A DNA stretch of 64,000 bases from DATARR01 sp034666985 (GTDB lineage: Bacteria > Acidobacteriota > Thermoanaerobaculia > Multivoradales > UBA5704), in the NCBI GenBank assembly GCA_034666985.1, contig JAXDKS010000034.1, positions 62,001-126,000 on the forward strand, read 5' to 3'. A model generated the notes under the pieces. That model had not been told where the DNA came from. It was given only the letters and a program-made list of their open reading frames with translations, and did no database searches. Both the position numbers and the translations under genes were made by a program. This document shows positions 15,521 to 24,800 of the stretch, piece after piece (positions within the stretch are counted from its first letter, which is position 1; the number at the start of each line of letters is the position of its first letter).

Positions 15521-16774
15521 ATGGACCAGATCGTATCGAAGGGGCCGGGGATTTCCCGGAAGACCAAGGTGTGGATGGCGATGGCGGGGGGGATGGTGAT
15601 CGCCTTCGTTCTCCTTTGGCCGGCGGTGAAGCGGTGGGCTCGGGCGGAGCAGTCGGTGGACTTTTCGCGGTTGCAGATCGCGACCGTGGTGCGGGGGGAC
15701 CTGGAGCGGGACGTTTCCGCCCAGGGGCGGGTGGTGGCGGCCAATCATCCCAAGCTCTATAGCCCGACGCAGGGGATCGTTGCTCTGGCGGTCCGGCCCG
15801 GCGAGTCGGTGAAGGCGGGGCAGGTGCTCGCCAGGATCGCCAGCCCGGATTTGGACAGCTCCCTCAAGCAGGAGCAGTCCCGTCTCCAGTCGCTGGAGTC
15901 CGAGCTGTCGCGGACGGACCTTTCGACCCGGCAGCAGAACCAGGCCGACGAGCAGACTTTGAAGCTGCGGCGCGTGCGCCTGGACGCCGCCCGCCGCGAT
16001 CTTCAGCGGGCCGAGACGCTGCGCGCCGACGGTTTGCTCAACGAGGTGGAGCACGAGCGCGCCAAGGACGCCGTGCGGGTGGCCGAGGTGGAGCTCGAGC
16101 AGGCGGAGGGTGGCGGCAAGCTCGGACACGAGGCGCGCGACTTCGAGATCCAGGACCGCCGGCGGCAGATCGATCGCCAACGTCTGGTGGTGGATGACCT
16201 CCAGCGCCGGGTGGGCGAGCTCACGCTGCGGGCGCCGTTCGACGGTATGGTCGCCACGGTCGACGTCCAGGACCGCGACGCCGTGGCTCCCAACACCGCC
16301 ATCCTCACCATCGTGGACCTCTCGCAGCTCGAGGTGGAGGCGCAGATCCCCGAGAGCTATGCGCCCGACGCGTTGCCCGGCACTCCGGCCCTCGTCAACG
16401 TCGACGGCCGGGAGATCCCGGGCCGCCTGACGGCCGTCTCGCCCGAAGTGCGAGCGAGCCAGGTAGAGGGAACTGTGGCCTTCGCGGGCGTAGTGCCCGA
16501 GGGGCTGCGGCAGAGCCAGCGGGTGGCCGTGCGGCTCCTGCTGGAGAAGCACTCCGGAGTGCTCAAGGTGCCCCGCGGTCCGTTCCTGGACAGCGGCGGA
16601 GGCCGGCAGATCTACGTGCTGGCGGAGGGCCTCGCCACGCTGCGGTCCATCCGGGTGGGAGCGATGAGCGTCTCGGAAGTGGAGGTGGTGGAGGGCCTGC
16701 GCGAGGGAGAGCAGGTCGTGCTCTCCGAAATCCAACAGTTCAACGGCGCCAGGACCGTGCTGGTGCGGCGCTGA
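15521..16774 (+). CDS. HlyD-type periplasmic adaptor of an ABC exporter
   Basis: A single N-terminal membrane helix (VWMAMAGGMVIAFVLLW) is followed by a lipoyl-like half-motif (VRPGESVKAGQVLARI), a long coiled coil of Gln/Leu/Arg-rich helices, the second lipoyl half (LRAPFDGMVATV), and a beta-barrel domain. This is the membrane-fusion order of MacA/HlyD proteins. ATG 15521 has AAGAGA nine bases upstream and fits the sigma-54 start near 15494; ATG 15500 is possible, and the frame's extension upstream to 15239 crosses the promoter and is not coding. It bridges the permeases below with an outer-membrane channel not encoded in this window. Confidence 0.9.
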   Translation: MDQIVSKGPGISRKTKVWMAMAGGMVIAFVLLWPAVKRWARAEQSVDFSRLQIATVVRGDLERDVSAQGRVVAANHPKLYSPTQGIVALAVRPGESVKAGQVLARIASPDLDSSLKQEQSRLQSLESELSRTDLSTRQQNQADEQTLKLRRVRLDAARRDLQRAETLRADGLLNEVEHERAKDAVRVAEVELEQAEGGGKLGHEARDFEIQDRRRQIDRQRLVVDDLQRRVGELTLRAPFDGMVATVDVQDRDAVAPNTAILTIVDLSQLEVEAQIPESYAPDALPGTPALVNVDGREIPGRLTAVSPEVRASQVEGTVAFAGVVPEGLRQSQRVAVRLLLEKHSGVLKVPRGPFLDSGGGRQIYVLAEGLATLRSIRVGAMSVSEVEVVEGLREGEQVVLSEIQQFNGARTVLVRR

Positions 16775-16788
16775 CAGAGGAGGAAACT

Positions 16789-17523
16789 GTGTTGAAGATG
16801 GAAGGGGTCACGAAGATCTATCGCACCGGCCTGGTGGAAACCCGCGCCCTTCGCAATTTTTCTCTGGAGGTCGAAGAGGGAGAATTCGTCACCATCACCG
16901 GTCCTTCGGGCTCGGGCAAGACGACCTTTCTGAACGTCGCCGGTCTGCTCGACGCCTTCGACGAGGGAAAGTACTGGCTCGACGGCCTCGACGTCAGCCG
17001 GCTCACCGACCGCGAGATGTCGCGCATCCGCAATGAGAAGATCGGGTTCATTTTCCAGAGCTTCAATCTGATTCCGGATCTCGACGTGTTCGACAACGTC
17101 GACGTGCCGCTGCGGTACCGGCGGCTGGCGGCGAAGGAGCGCCGGGAGCGCATCGAGCGCGCCGTCGCTCAGGTGGGGCTCACGTCGCGGCTGCGCCACC
17201 TGCCGTCGCAGCTCTCGGGCGGCCAGCAGCAGCGGGTGGCCATCGCCCGGGTGCTGGCCGGCGATCCCAAGCTGATTCTGGCCGACGAGCCGACGGGCAA
17301 CCTCGACTCGGGGATGGCGCGCGAGATCATGGACCTGCTCGAAGAGATCAACCGCGCTGGGGCTACCCTCGTCATGGTCACCCACAATCCCGAGTACGCG
17401 GCCCGCGCTCACCGCCGCCTTCACATCGCCGACGGCCGGCTGGTGGATCTCGAGCGCATCACACCGCTGCCTTTGAACCGGCGGACCGGCGAGGCGCGGC
17501 AGGCCGCCGCGCCGGCCGGCTGA
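16789..17523 (+). CDS. MacB/LolD-type ABC transporter ATPase
   Basis: The 244-residue ATP-binding subunit has Walker A GPSGSGKTT, a Q-loop near IGFIFQSFNL, the signature LSGGQQQRVAIAR, Walker B LILADEPTG and the H-loop VMVTHN. GTG 16789 is preceded by GAGGAGGAAAC, a strong ribosome site, 14 bp after the HlyD stop. The DEPTGNLDS form places it with MacB/LolD/FtsE ATPases that drive FtsX-type permeases. It works with the two permeases that follow. Confidence 0.95.
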   Translation: MLKMEGVTKIYRTGLVETRALRNFSLEVEEGEFVTITGPSGSGKTTFLNVAGLLDAFDEGKYWLDGLDVSRLTDREMSRIRNEKIGFIFQSFNLIPDLDVFDNVDVPLRYRRLAAKERRERIERAVAQVGLTSRLRHLPSQLSGGQQQRVAIARVLAGDPKLILADEPTGNLDSGMAREIMDLLEEINRAGATLVMVTHNPEYAARAHRRLHIADGRLVDLERITPLPLNRRTGEARQAAAPAG

Positions 17524-17542
17524 GACGTCTGAGGATACCGCC

Positions 17543-18868
17543 ATGCTGCTCTACAACCTCCGTCTCGCCTGGCACAGCCTGCGGCGCTACCCGATGCTCT
17601 CGGCCTTGATCATCGCCGGCATCGCCCTGGGCGTCGGCGTGGCCACGCCGGCCATCACCACCCTTCACGTTTTGGGGCAGGACCCGATCCCGCAGCGCAG
17701 CAGCGTTCTCTACTACGTCCGCATGGATTCCTGGGACCCGGTAGCTCCCCATCCCTCGGCGAGCGGAATTCCGTCGCAAATTACCTACCGCGATATGCGA
17801 GAGATCATGAAGAGCCGAATTCCGGTACGCCAGACGGCGTCCTTCCCGGCCGCGCTGTACATCTATCCCGCGGACCGCAACGTTCGGCCTTCGCGGGAAA
17901 CGGTGCGCCTGGTCTTCAGCGACTTTTTCCCCATGTTCGACGTGCCGTTCCGCTACGGCTCGGGATGGGACAAAGCGGCGGACGCCAAGCCCGAAGCGGT
18001 AGTGGTGATCAGCCATGCTCTGAACGCCCGGCTGTTCGGCGGTCATGACAGCGTCGGCCGGACGATCCGCATCGCCGACCGCGAGCTCCGGGTGGTGGGC
18101 GTGCTCGCGCCGTGGCGCCCCCGGATCCGCTTCTATGATCTGCTCGGCAATGCCACCCGCGAGCCGGAGTCGATCTTCATGCCGTTCAACTGGATCGAGC
18201 CGATGGAGATCCATTCCGCCGGCACCCGCGACGGCTGGAAGGCGATGGAGGGCAATCCCACGTACCTGGAGAGCCTCCATGCTTCGGAGACCGTTTTCCT
18301 CCAGATGTGGGTGGAGCTGCCCGACCCGGCGCGAGCCCGGGCCTACCACGATTTTCTCGATGCCTACGTCCGCGAGCAGAAGAGGTTCGGACGATTCCAG
18401 CGTCCGCTCGACAACCGGGTGACGCCCCTCCTCGATCTCATGGCCGAGTGGCAGATCGTGGGGCCGTATTTCAAGGCGATCGCGGCGATTTCCATCCTTT
18501 TCCTGATCGTCGCGTCGCTCAATCTGATCGGTCTCTTCCTGGGGAAGTTCCTGGCGCGAGCGCCCGTCGTCGGCATCCGGCGCGCACTGGGGGCGAGCCG
18601 CTCAGCGATCTTTTTGCAGCACCTGATCGAATGCGAGCTGGTAGGGCTGATCGGCGGCGGGCTCGGCCTCCTGATGTCCGCCGGTGTGCTGGCGGTCATG
18701 AACAAGGGTTTCGAGCGGATAACCCACATCGAGGATCTCTTCCAGCTCGATGCCGTCATGGTGCTGGCTGCCGTCCTGCTGTCGCTGGCCGCCGGGGCGA
18801 TCGCCGGGATCTATCCCGCCTGGCGCATCTGCTCGCTCCCGCCCGCCCAACATCTCAAGAATCAGTAG
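17543..18868 (+). CDS. MacB-type FtsX permease, first copy
   Basis: The 441-residue product has one N-terminal membrane helix (MLSALIIAGIALGVGVATP), a large periplasmic MacB_PCD domain, and three C-terminal helices. The FtsX signature VGIRRALGASRSAIFLQHLI lies between helices 2 and 3. It is the first of two tandem permeases. Together with the ATPase and HlyD protein it forms a tripartite efflux or mechanotransmission complex. The substrate is unknown. Confidence 0.92.
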   Translation: MLLYNLRLAWHSLRRYPMLSALIIAGIALGVGVATPAITTLHVLGQDPIPQRSSVLYYVRMDSWDPVAPHPSASGIPSQITYRDMREIMKSRIPVRQTASFPAALYIYPADRNVRPSRETVRLVFSDFFPMFDVPFRYGSGWDKAADAKPEAVVVISHALNARLFGGHDSVGRTIRIADRELRVVGVLAPWRPRIRFYDLLGNATREPESIFMPFNWIEPMEIHSAGTRDGWKAMEGNPTYLESLHASETVFLQMWVELPDPARARAYHDFLDAYVREQKRFGRFQRPLDNRVTPLLDLMAEWQIVGPYFKAIAAISILFLIVASLNLIGLFLGKFLARAPVVGIRRALGASRSAIFLQHLIECELVGLIGGGLGLLMSAGVLAVMNKGFERITHIEDLFQLDAVMVLAAVLLSLAAGAIAGIYPAWRICSLPPAQHLKNQ

Positions 18869-18895
18869 CTCTGGGACCGAACGAGGAGACCGATC

Positions 18896-20089
18896 ATGGA
18901 ATTCGGACCGATTCTCCGTGCCGCGATCCACCACCGGGCGCGCACCATCCTGATCGTCGCCGAGGTGGCGCTCACCCTGGCGATCGTCACCAACTGCCTC
19001 AGCCTGATCCGCAACCTCAAGTCCTTCCTGACCCACGAGTCCGGCTTCGACGACGACAACATGCTGTCGGTCGTCAGCGAGCCTTTCGACGTGGCCTTCA
19101 AGGAGGACGCGTACCAGATTGCCAGCATCGACGACGACGTGCGCCGGCTGGGCGCGATGGCTGGGGTCAGCGCGGCGAGCACCACGAATTTCCTGCCGTG
19201 GGCGGGCAGCGGCAACTCGGGCGAGGTCAAGATCGTCGGTGGCCCGGACACCAGGTTCCGCTCGCAGCAGTATGTGGCGGACCCCCACTTGTTCGACACG
19301 CTGGGAGTCCACGTCATCCGCGGCCGGACCTTCACTCCGCAGGAGTACGAAAGCTCCGCATCCCCGAACAACACCGCCTTCAGCACCGTCGTCACGAAGG
19401 CTCTGGCGGACCGGATCTTTCCAGGCGAGGAGGCCCTCGGCAAGCGTCTCGAGAATCCTGACCATACTCAGGTCTACACGATTGTCGGCATCATCGACAA
19501 GTTCTATAACCCGTTCGAGCCGATCGACGAGCACGCCTGTTTCTTTCCGGGGCGCAGCAACTCCTACCTGGTGCGCGCCGAGCCGGGGAAGGCGGAGTTG
19601 CTCGTGCCCAGGATCGAACGTGCCCTGCTGCGAGCGAACGACGGCCGCAACGTGCGGGTGCGGACCCTCCGTGAGGTCAGGTCCGACTATGACTACAGCT
19701 ATCAATTGGCCGTGATTCCCCTGAACCTCGTGATGATTCTCCTCATCGTCGTCACCGCCCTGGGAATCGTCGGGATCACCTCCTTCTCGGTCGCCGAGCG
19801 GCGGCGGCAGATCGGCACCCGGCGGGCGCTGGGCGCCACGCGGGAAGCCATCCTGCGTCACTTCCTGTTGGAGAACTGGCTCGTCACCACCGCCGGCGCG
19901 CTCCTCGGGCTGGGCCTCGCCGTCGCCCTCAACGTCGGCCTGGTTACCCTGGTCGCAGGAGCGAAGATCGAGTGGCCGGTGCTCGCTGCCGGCGTGGCTC
20001 TGCTGTGGACGGTCGGTCTGCTCGCGACGCTCGGCCCGGCGCTGCGCGCCTCGCGGGTGCCGCCGGCGATCGCGACGCGGAATGTGTAG
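18896..20089 (+). CDS. MacB-type FtsX permease, second copy
   Basis: The 397-residue product has the same topology: an N-terminal helix (ILIVAEVALTLAIVTNCL), a periplasmic MacB_PCD domain and three C-terminal helices around IGTRRALGATREAILRHFLL. It is diverged from the first permease, so the pair probably forms a heterodimer rather than being functionally redundant. The gap to the first permease is 27 bp. Confidence 0.92.
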   Translation: MEFGPILRAAIHHRARTILIVAEVALTLAIVTNCLSLIRNLKSFLTHESGFDDDNMLSVVSEPFDVAFKEDAYQIASIDDDVRRLGAMAGVSAASTTNFLPWAGSGNSGEVKIVGGPDTRFRSQQYVADPHLFDTLGVHVIRGRTFTPQEYESSASPNNTAFSTVVTKALADRIFPGEEALGKRLENPDHTQVYTIVGIIDKFYNPFEPIDEHACFFPGRSNSYLVRAEPGKAELLVPRIERALLRANDGRNVRVRTLREVRSDYDYSYQLAVIPLNLVMILLIVVTALGIVGITSFSVAERRRQIGTRRALGATREAILRHFLLENWLVTTAGALLGLGLAVALNVGLVTLVAGAKIEWPVLAAGVALLWTVGLLATLGPALRASRVPPAIATRNV

Positions 20090-20090
20090 G

Positions 20091-20155
20091 CCCTCATCAC
20101 CCCGGCCCTCTTCTCCCAGCCTTCCCACCGCCCGCCAGGGAGAAGAGGGAGAGGT
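20091..20155. repeat. Intergenic hairpin repeat, CCCTCTTCTCCC family, copy 1
   Basis: CCCTCTTCTCCC (20106-20117) and GGGAGAAGAGGG (20138-20149) are perfectly complementary. The flank CATCACCCCGGCCCTCTTCT matches, in inverse orientation and with one change, the element at 47371-47425. It follows the permease stop directly and may act as a terminator stem. The rest of the gap to 20281 shows no clear promoter. Confidence 0.65.
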
Positions 20156-20280
20156 TAGTCAGAAGAAGAAGCAGCTTCTTGCGCATCGTCGTACCTCCGG
20201 GGAAAAAGTGAAACTTGTCGATATCCTTCAATAAGGTGCCTGCGAGGGATCGTGCCGGGACAGTGGGGTATATATAGAGG

Positions 20281-21699
20281 ATGTCCGCCCTCGAGGTCCT
20301 GATCGTCGAAGACCAGCCGGCCGTCTCGACCGCGCTTCAAGTGCTGTTCGAGATCCGGGGGATCCCCTGCGTCGCCGCCCGAAGCCCGGAGGAGGCGCTG
20401 CGGGTTCTGGCGGGGAAGGTGGGGGATACGATCGGCGTGGTCCTCCAGGACATGAACTTCCGTCCCGAGGCCACGTCGGGCGAAGAGGGAGTGGCCCTCT
20501 TCCGGGAGATCCGGCGGCGAGACCCGGGGCTGCCCATCCTTCTGATCACGGCCTGGACCTCGCTGGAGACGGCCGTCCAACTCGTCAAGGAGGGAGCGGC
20601 GGACTACCTGGCCAAGCCTTGGGATGACGAGAAGCTCCTGGCCTCGGTGCGCAACCTCCTGCGCCTGCGTGAGCTGCAGCTCGAGAACGCCCGGCTGCGC
20701 AGCCGCTCGCAGCGGACGTGGGAGGATTTGGCGGAGCGCTACGACCTCTGCGGCGCCGTGTGGGCCAGCGACCGGATGCACGGGGTGGCGACCCTCGCCC
20801 TCCAGGTAGCCAAAGGGGACGTGCCGGTGCTGATCACGGGTCCCAGTGGCGCGGGCAAGGAGAAGCTGGCGGAGATCGTCCAGGCGAACTCGGGCCGGCG
20901 GGAGCGTCCCTTCGTGCGGGTCAACGCCGGGGCCCTGCCGGACGAGCTTCTGGAGAGCGAGCTCTTCGGCGCCGAGGCGGGCGCCTACACGGGAGCCACC
21001 CGCCGGCGGGTCGGCCGCTTCGAGGCGGCGGACGGCGGCACCCTCTTCCTCGACGAGATCGGCAACCTCTCGGCCTCGGGGCAGGCCAAGCTCCTGCGCG
21101 TCCTCCAGAGCGGCCGCTTCGAGCGCCTTGGGAGCAGCGAGACCCGGCGGGTGGACGTGCGACTCATCTGCGCCACCAACGCCGACCTCCGCCGCGAGAT
21201 GGCGACCGGCCGCTTCCGCGAGGACCTCTTCTATCGTCTGAACGTCATCGAGCTCCAGGTGCCGCCCCTGGGCGACCGGCCGGAGGACGTGATCCCCCTC
21301 GCCGAGCGCTTCCTCCGCGATCTTTCCCCGGCACCGACCGGCTCGCTCTGGAGGCTCGATCCCGACGCCCGCGAGATCCTCGTACGGCATCCCTGGCCGG
21401 GCAACGTCCGCGAATTGGAGAACACCCTGCGCCGGGCCGTGCTGGTGGCTTCGGGGGACACGATCGGTTCTGAGGATCTGGGACTCGGGGCCGCACCCGT
21501 TGGCGCCGCGCCCGCTCCTCTTTCCGAAGCCGCGGGCAACGATCTCCTCCTGGCCGAGCGGGTGCGGATCGAGCGCGCCCTGGAGGAAGCGGGAGGCATC
21601 GTGGCCAAGGCCGCCGAGATCCTCGGGCTCTCCCGCCAGGCGCTCTACCGCAAGATGGAGAAGCACGGATTGACGGTGGAGCGGCGGCTGCGGGGATGA
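20281..21699 (+). CDS. NtrC-family sigma-54-dependent response regulator
   Basis: Domains in order: a receiver (residues 5-125, phosphoacceptor Asp57 in VVLQDMNF, Lys near YLAKPWDD), an AAA+ domain with Walker A GPSGAGKEK, the sigma-54 contact loop AGAYTGATRR (GAFTGA motif, F to Y as is common), Walker B GTLFLDEIGN, and a C-terminal Fis-type HTH (AEILGLSRQALYRKMEKHGL). It should activate the sigma-54 promoter at 15468 through the upstream palindromes. Its kinase is probably the protein at 36559-37869, displaced by the giant-protein operon. Confidence 0.95.
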   Translation: MSALEVLIVEDQPAVSTALQVLFEIRGIPCVAARSPEEALRVLAGKVGDTIGVVLQDMNFRPEATSGEEGVALFREIRRRDPGLPILLITAWTSLETAVQLVKEGAADYLAKPWDDEKLLASVRNLLRLRELQLENARLRSRSQRTWEDLAERYDLCGAVWASDRMHGVATLALQVAKGDVPVLITGPSGAGKEKLAEIVQANSGRRERPFVRVNAGALPDELLESELFGAEAGAYTGATRRRVGRFEAADGGTLFLDEIGNLSASGQAKLLRVLQSGRFERLGSSETRRVDVRLICATNADLRREMATGRFREDLFYRLNVIELQVPPLGDRPEDVIPLAERFLRDLSPAPTGSLWRLDPDAREILVRHPWPGNVRELENTLRRAVLVASGDTIGSEDLGLGAAPVGAAPAPLSEAAGNDLLLAERVRIERALEEAGGIVAKAAEILGLSRQALYRKMEKHGLTVERRLRG

Positions 21700-21704
21700 T
21701 CTAG

Positions 21705-21816
21705 GATCTCGTCAACGCAGAAACAACGGTCTTCGTAGGGTGCGCTGTGCGCACCACAACCGCTCCTGGTGCGCACAGCGCACCCTACGGATCAGGCAAT
21801 CCTGCGTTGACAGATC
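21705..21816. repeat. MITE-like element with nested inverted repeats, hairpin family GTAGGGTGCGC, copy 1
   Basis: The outer arms GTCAACGCAG (21711-21720) and CTGCGTTGAC (21802-21811) extend to GATCT/AGATC flanks with one extra C. The inner arms 21734-21756 and 21767-21789 are perfectly complementary over 23 bp, with a 10-nt loop. The inner hairpin recurs at 42853-42906 and 45337-45393. A TTGACA at 21807-21812 points toward the giant gene, but no -10 is found at proper spacing. Confidence 0.75.
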
Positions 21817-21889
21817 GCTAGTGATATTTCTTTGCGCCGATAAGCTTGCTGGGCTGTCCGAACGAGCGTAGCTTGAGGGGCACGCCGCT

Positions 21890-24800
21890 ATGAGCTTCCA
21901 GACGGATGATCTGTCGCTGCTTGTCCTCGGTATCGAGGGTGATCAGCCCCCGGACGCCGAGCAGCCCGCGCTGCCGAATGGAATCCATTGCCGCTGGCTT
22001 TTCGCGCCGGAACGGGGATTTCCCTGGGCGGGCTTCTATCTCTTCCGCCGCGAGACCCGGCCCTCCCGTCCGCGCTGCCTGAGCCCGGAGCTCCGCCGCT
22101 TCCATCCCGGCAACTCCCAGAGCCTCAGCGTGGAGACGCCGGTCGGCCGCCTCAGCAGCGCCAAGCCTCTCGTCTTCACCGAGGAATTCCCTCCGGACGG
22201 AGCGGTCGAGGTCGATCTCAACCAAGGGACCCTGCTGCGCTTCGACCTGCCGCCGGGAGTCGAGGCGCGGCGCGTGGACGTATGGATCGGCTTGCGCAGC
22301 GCGGGCCCTGCGACGACGCGAACCTGCGTCGACTTCCGCACTTTCCCCGCCGGCAGTGGACCGAGCCCGCGGACCGAGAAAGGGGCCGTCTTCACCACCG
22401 AGACGCCGCAGGTCAGCCCGCCGATCGCCCTAGCGACGATCGTGCAGTGGTCGCTTTCCCTTCGGGGCCTCCTGACGAGCCGCCAACTCACGATCGACCT
22501 CCCCTGCCCGGCCACGAGCGTCGACCTGCTGCTCACCAGCCGGATGGATCTCAGGATCGAGATCCTGGCGGCGGATGGCAAGAGCCTCGGGGTGAAGAGC
22601 TTCGTGTCCGGGGCCTTGCAGTTGGGGAGTGTGACGTTGACCGGCCCCGCGATCGCCAAGGTCGTCCTCACCGGCCCCTCCATCGACTCGGCGCTCCTGC
22701 ACCAGATCTGCTGGGAGTGCCCGGCGACCGGCTCGGGGCCGGGGGCTCCGATCGAGGTCGCCGCTCTGACCGAAAAGGGAGTGGCAGCGCAGACGGTCGT
22801 CCAGGGGAACGCCGGACAGGTCGTCGCGGCCACACTGGAGGGCCAGGAGATCACCGCCGTCCAGGCCAACCTGGGGAATGCCGTGCTCGTCGACCTCTGC
22901 TTCTGGCCGAGCGAGCAGGGAGTGACCTTCGGTTGGGACGAGGTGCCGGGGTTCACCTATCCTCTCTGCCTGCCGGTGGCGCATCCGGACTACCCCTGTC
23001 CTGGCAAGCCCGCGGACTTCAACGCGGCCAAGGCCCTGGCGCTTTCGCGGGTGACCTACCCCGCGCCCGTGGGTTGGGATCAGGGCTTCGCCGACCTTCA
23101 CGGCGAGCTCGTGGCGCTCGTCCAGGGCGGGCCGTCCGCCGACGCCATGGCGATCCGCACCCACCCCGCTCTCCCCGGCCAGCCGCTCTCGCCCGCTACT
23201 CAGGCAGACGTGCCGTCGCTCCCCGGCCTCCACCCCCTGGAGCTGATTCTCCTGGCGAGCCTCCAGCCGGCGGCCGCCCAGATGCTCGGCCTCTATTTCG
23301 TGGACACCTCGGCGGCGTCGGGGGTTGCCTACGACTACCTCCTCCTCGCCGATCCCACGGGAGTCCTCGGCGGCAGCGCGGCGAGCGCCCTCGACTGGCT
23401 GGCCTCCACGCCCGATCCGGCTCTGATCGACGCCGTCCTCGTCACCGGGCACAGCATTGAGACCCATGCCCCCATCGCGCCGCCCGGCGCCGGCAAGGCC
23501 TATGCCCTTCCTGGACCGGCGGTGCGGCAGATCGATGGCACGCTCCCCGAGGTCGCGGGCGAGGTCGGCCTCTGGTGGCCGCTCCCCGCCGATTCGGACG
23601 AGGAGCAACCGGACCAGATCGTCTTCTACTACCCGAAGCGGGCCTCCCTCGGCGCCGACCCGAACCCCGATCCGCCGGTGACCCCGCCCGCCGACTCGGC
23701 CTATCAGCCCCTGGCGGATCCCTCGCCGGTCCTCGTCTCCGAGCCTGATCCGCCGGACCCGCCGGTCGCTCCGAATCCGCTCAGCTCGGACTGGCCGCCC
23801 CCCTCGATCCCCCTCTATCTGGTGGACAGCAATCTCGCCGAGGGCTGGTACAGCTACCGCTTCGTCGGTCAGGACCTCTTCGGCCGCCATAGCCCTCTGG
23901 GACCTCCGGCCGAGTGGTTCGAGTGGGATCCGCTGTCGGAGCAGTCCCGCCACTCCTTCGCCGTGGCCCTGCTCGACAAGATCCCGCCGCCGGTTCCCCT
24001 GGGCGTCGAAGCCTGGGCGCTCGATCCCCTCGACCGCTGGCTGATCGCGGACCAGCCTTACAAGAGCTGGCGCGCCACCGTGACTCCGGACCTCGTGGGC
24101 CTGCGCGTGAATTGGCGCTGGACCTATCTCCAGCAACTCCAGGCGGCGGACACCCGGGAGTTCCGTCTTTATTATCAACCCGGGCGCTGGAACGCCCTCC
24201 TGGGAAAGATTGTGAAGGTCACCGCCGCCGCGGCCGATCAAAGCGACGTGGACCTCGACCTCGCCGATGCCCACGCGGCCGATGTATTCGCCGGCACACG
24301 CCTACGGGTCGGCAATAACGACTTCGCGATCCTCGGCAGCCAGCCGGGCCCTCAGCTCCGCCTGCGGGTGAAGAACATTGGGGCTCACGACGAAATCCCT
24401 CCCACCGAAGGGAAGCCCTGCACCGTGGCAATCCCGGAGACGCATCCGCTCTGGATCGACACCAGCCTGGCGGCAAGTTGGGCGCAGCGCCTCGCCGTCG
24501 TGCCCTACGAACCCCCGGCACGGACGGTCTTCGATCCATCCGAGGACCCGAACGGCCAGCCGCTCACGAATCACAACGATGCCTTCCAGAGCGTGCAGGT
24601 GACGGTGACCGGGCAGGACGTCCTCTTCGGGGCCGGTCCAGATCTCTCCGGCGTCCAGCCGTGGATCGATCATCTCTGGCTGCAAGCCGGCACCGCGAGC
24701 GAAGCGCATCGCATCGTGCGCTATGATGCCAGCGCTCACACCGTAACGTTGGAATCCGCACCGGCTCTGGTGGGCTCGCCGAGCGCTTGGATTCTCGGCC

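Noticed and set aside
21807..21835. Perfect TTGACA as -35 of the giant operon
   Set aside because: No acceptable -10 hexamer lies at 16-18 bp spacing; it is part of the inverted repeat arm.
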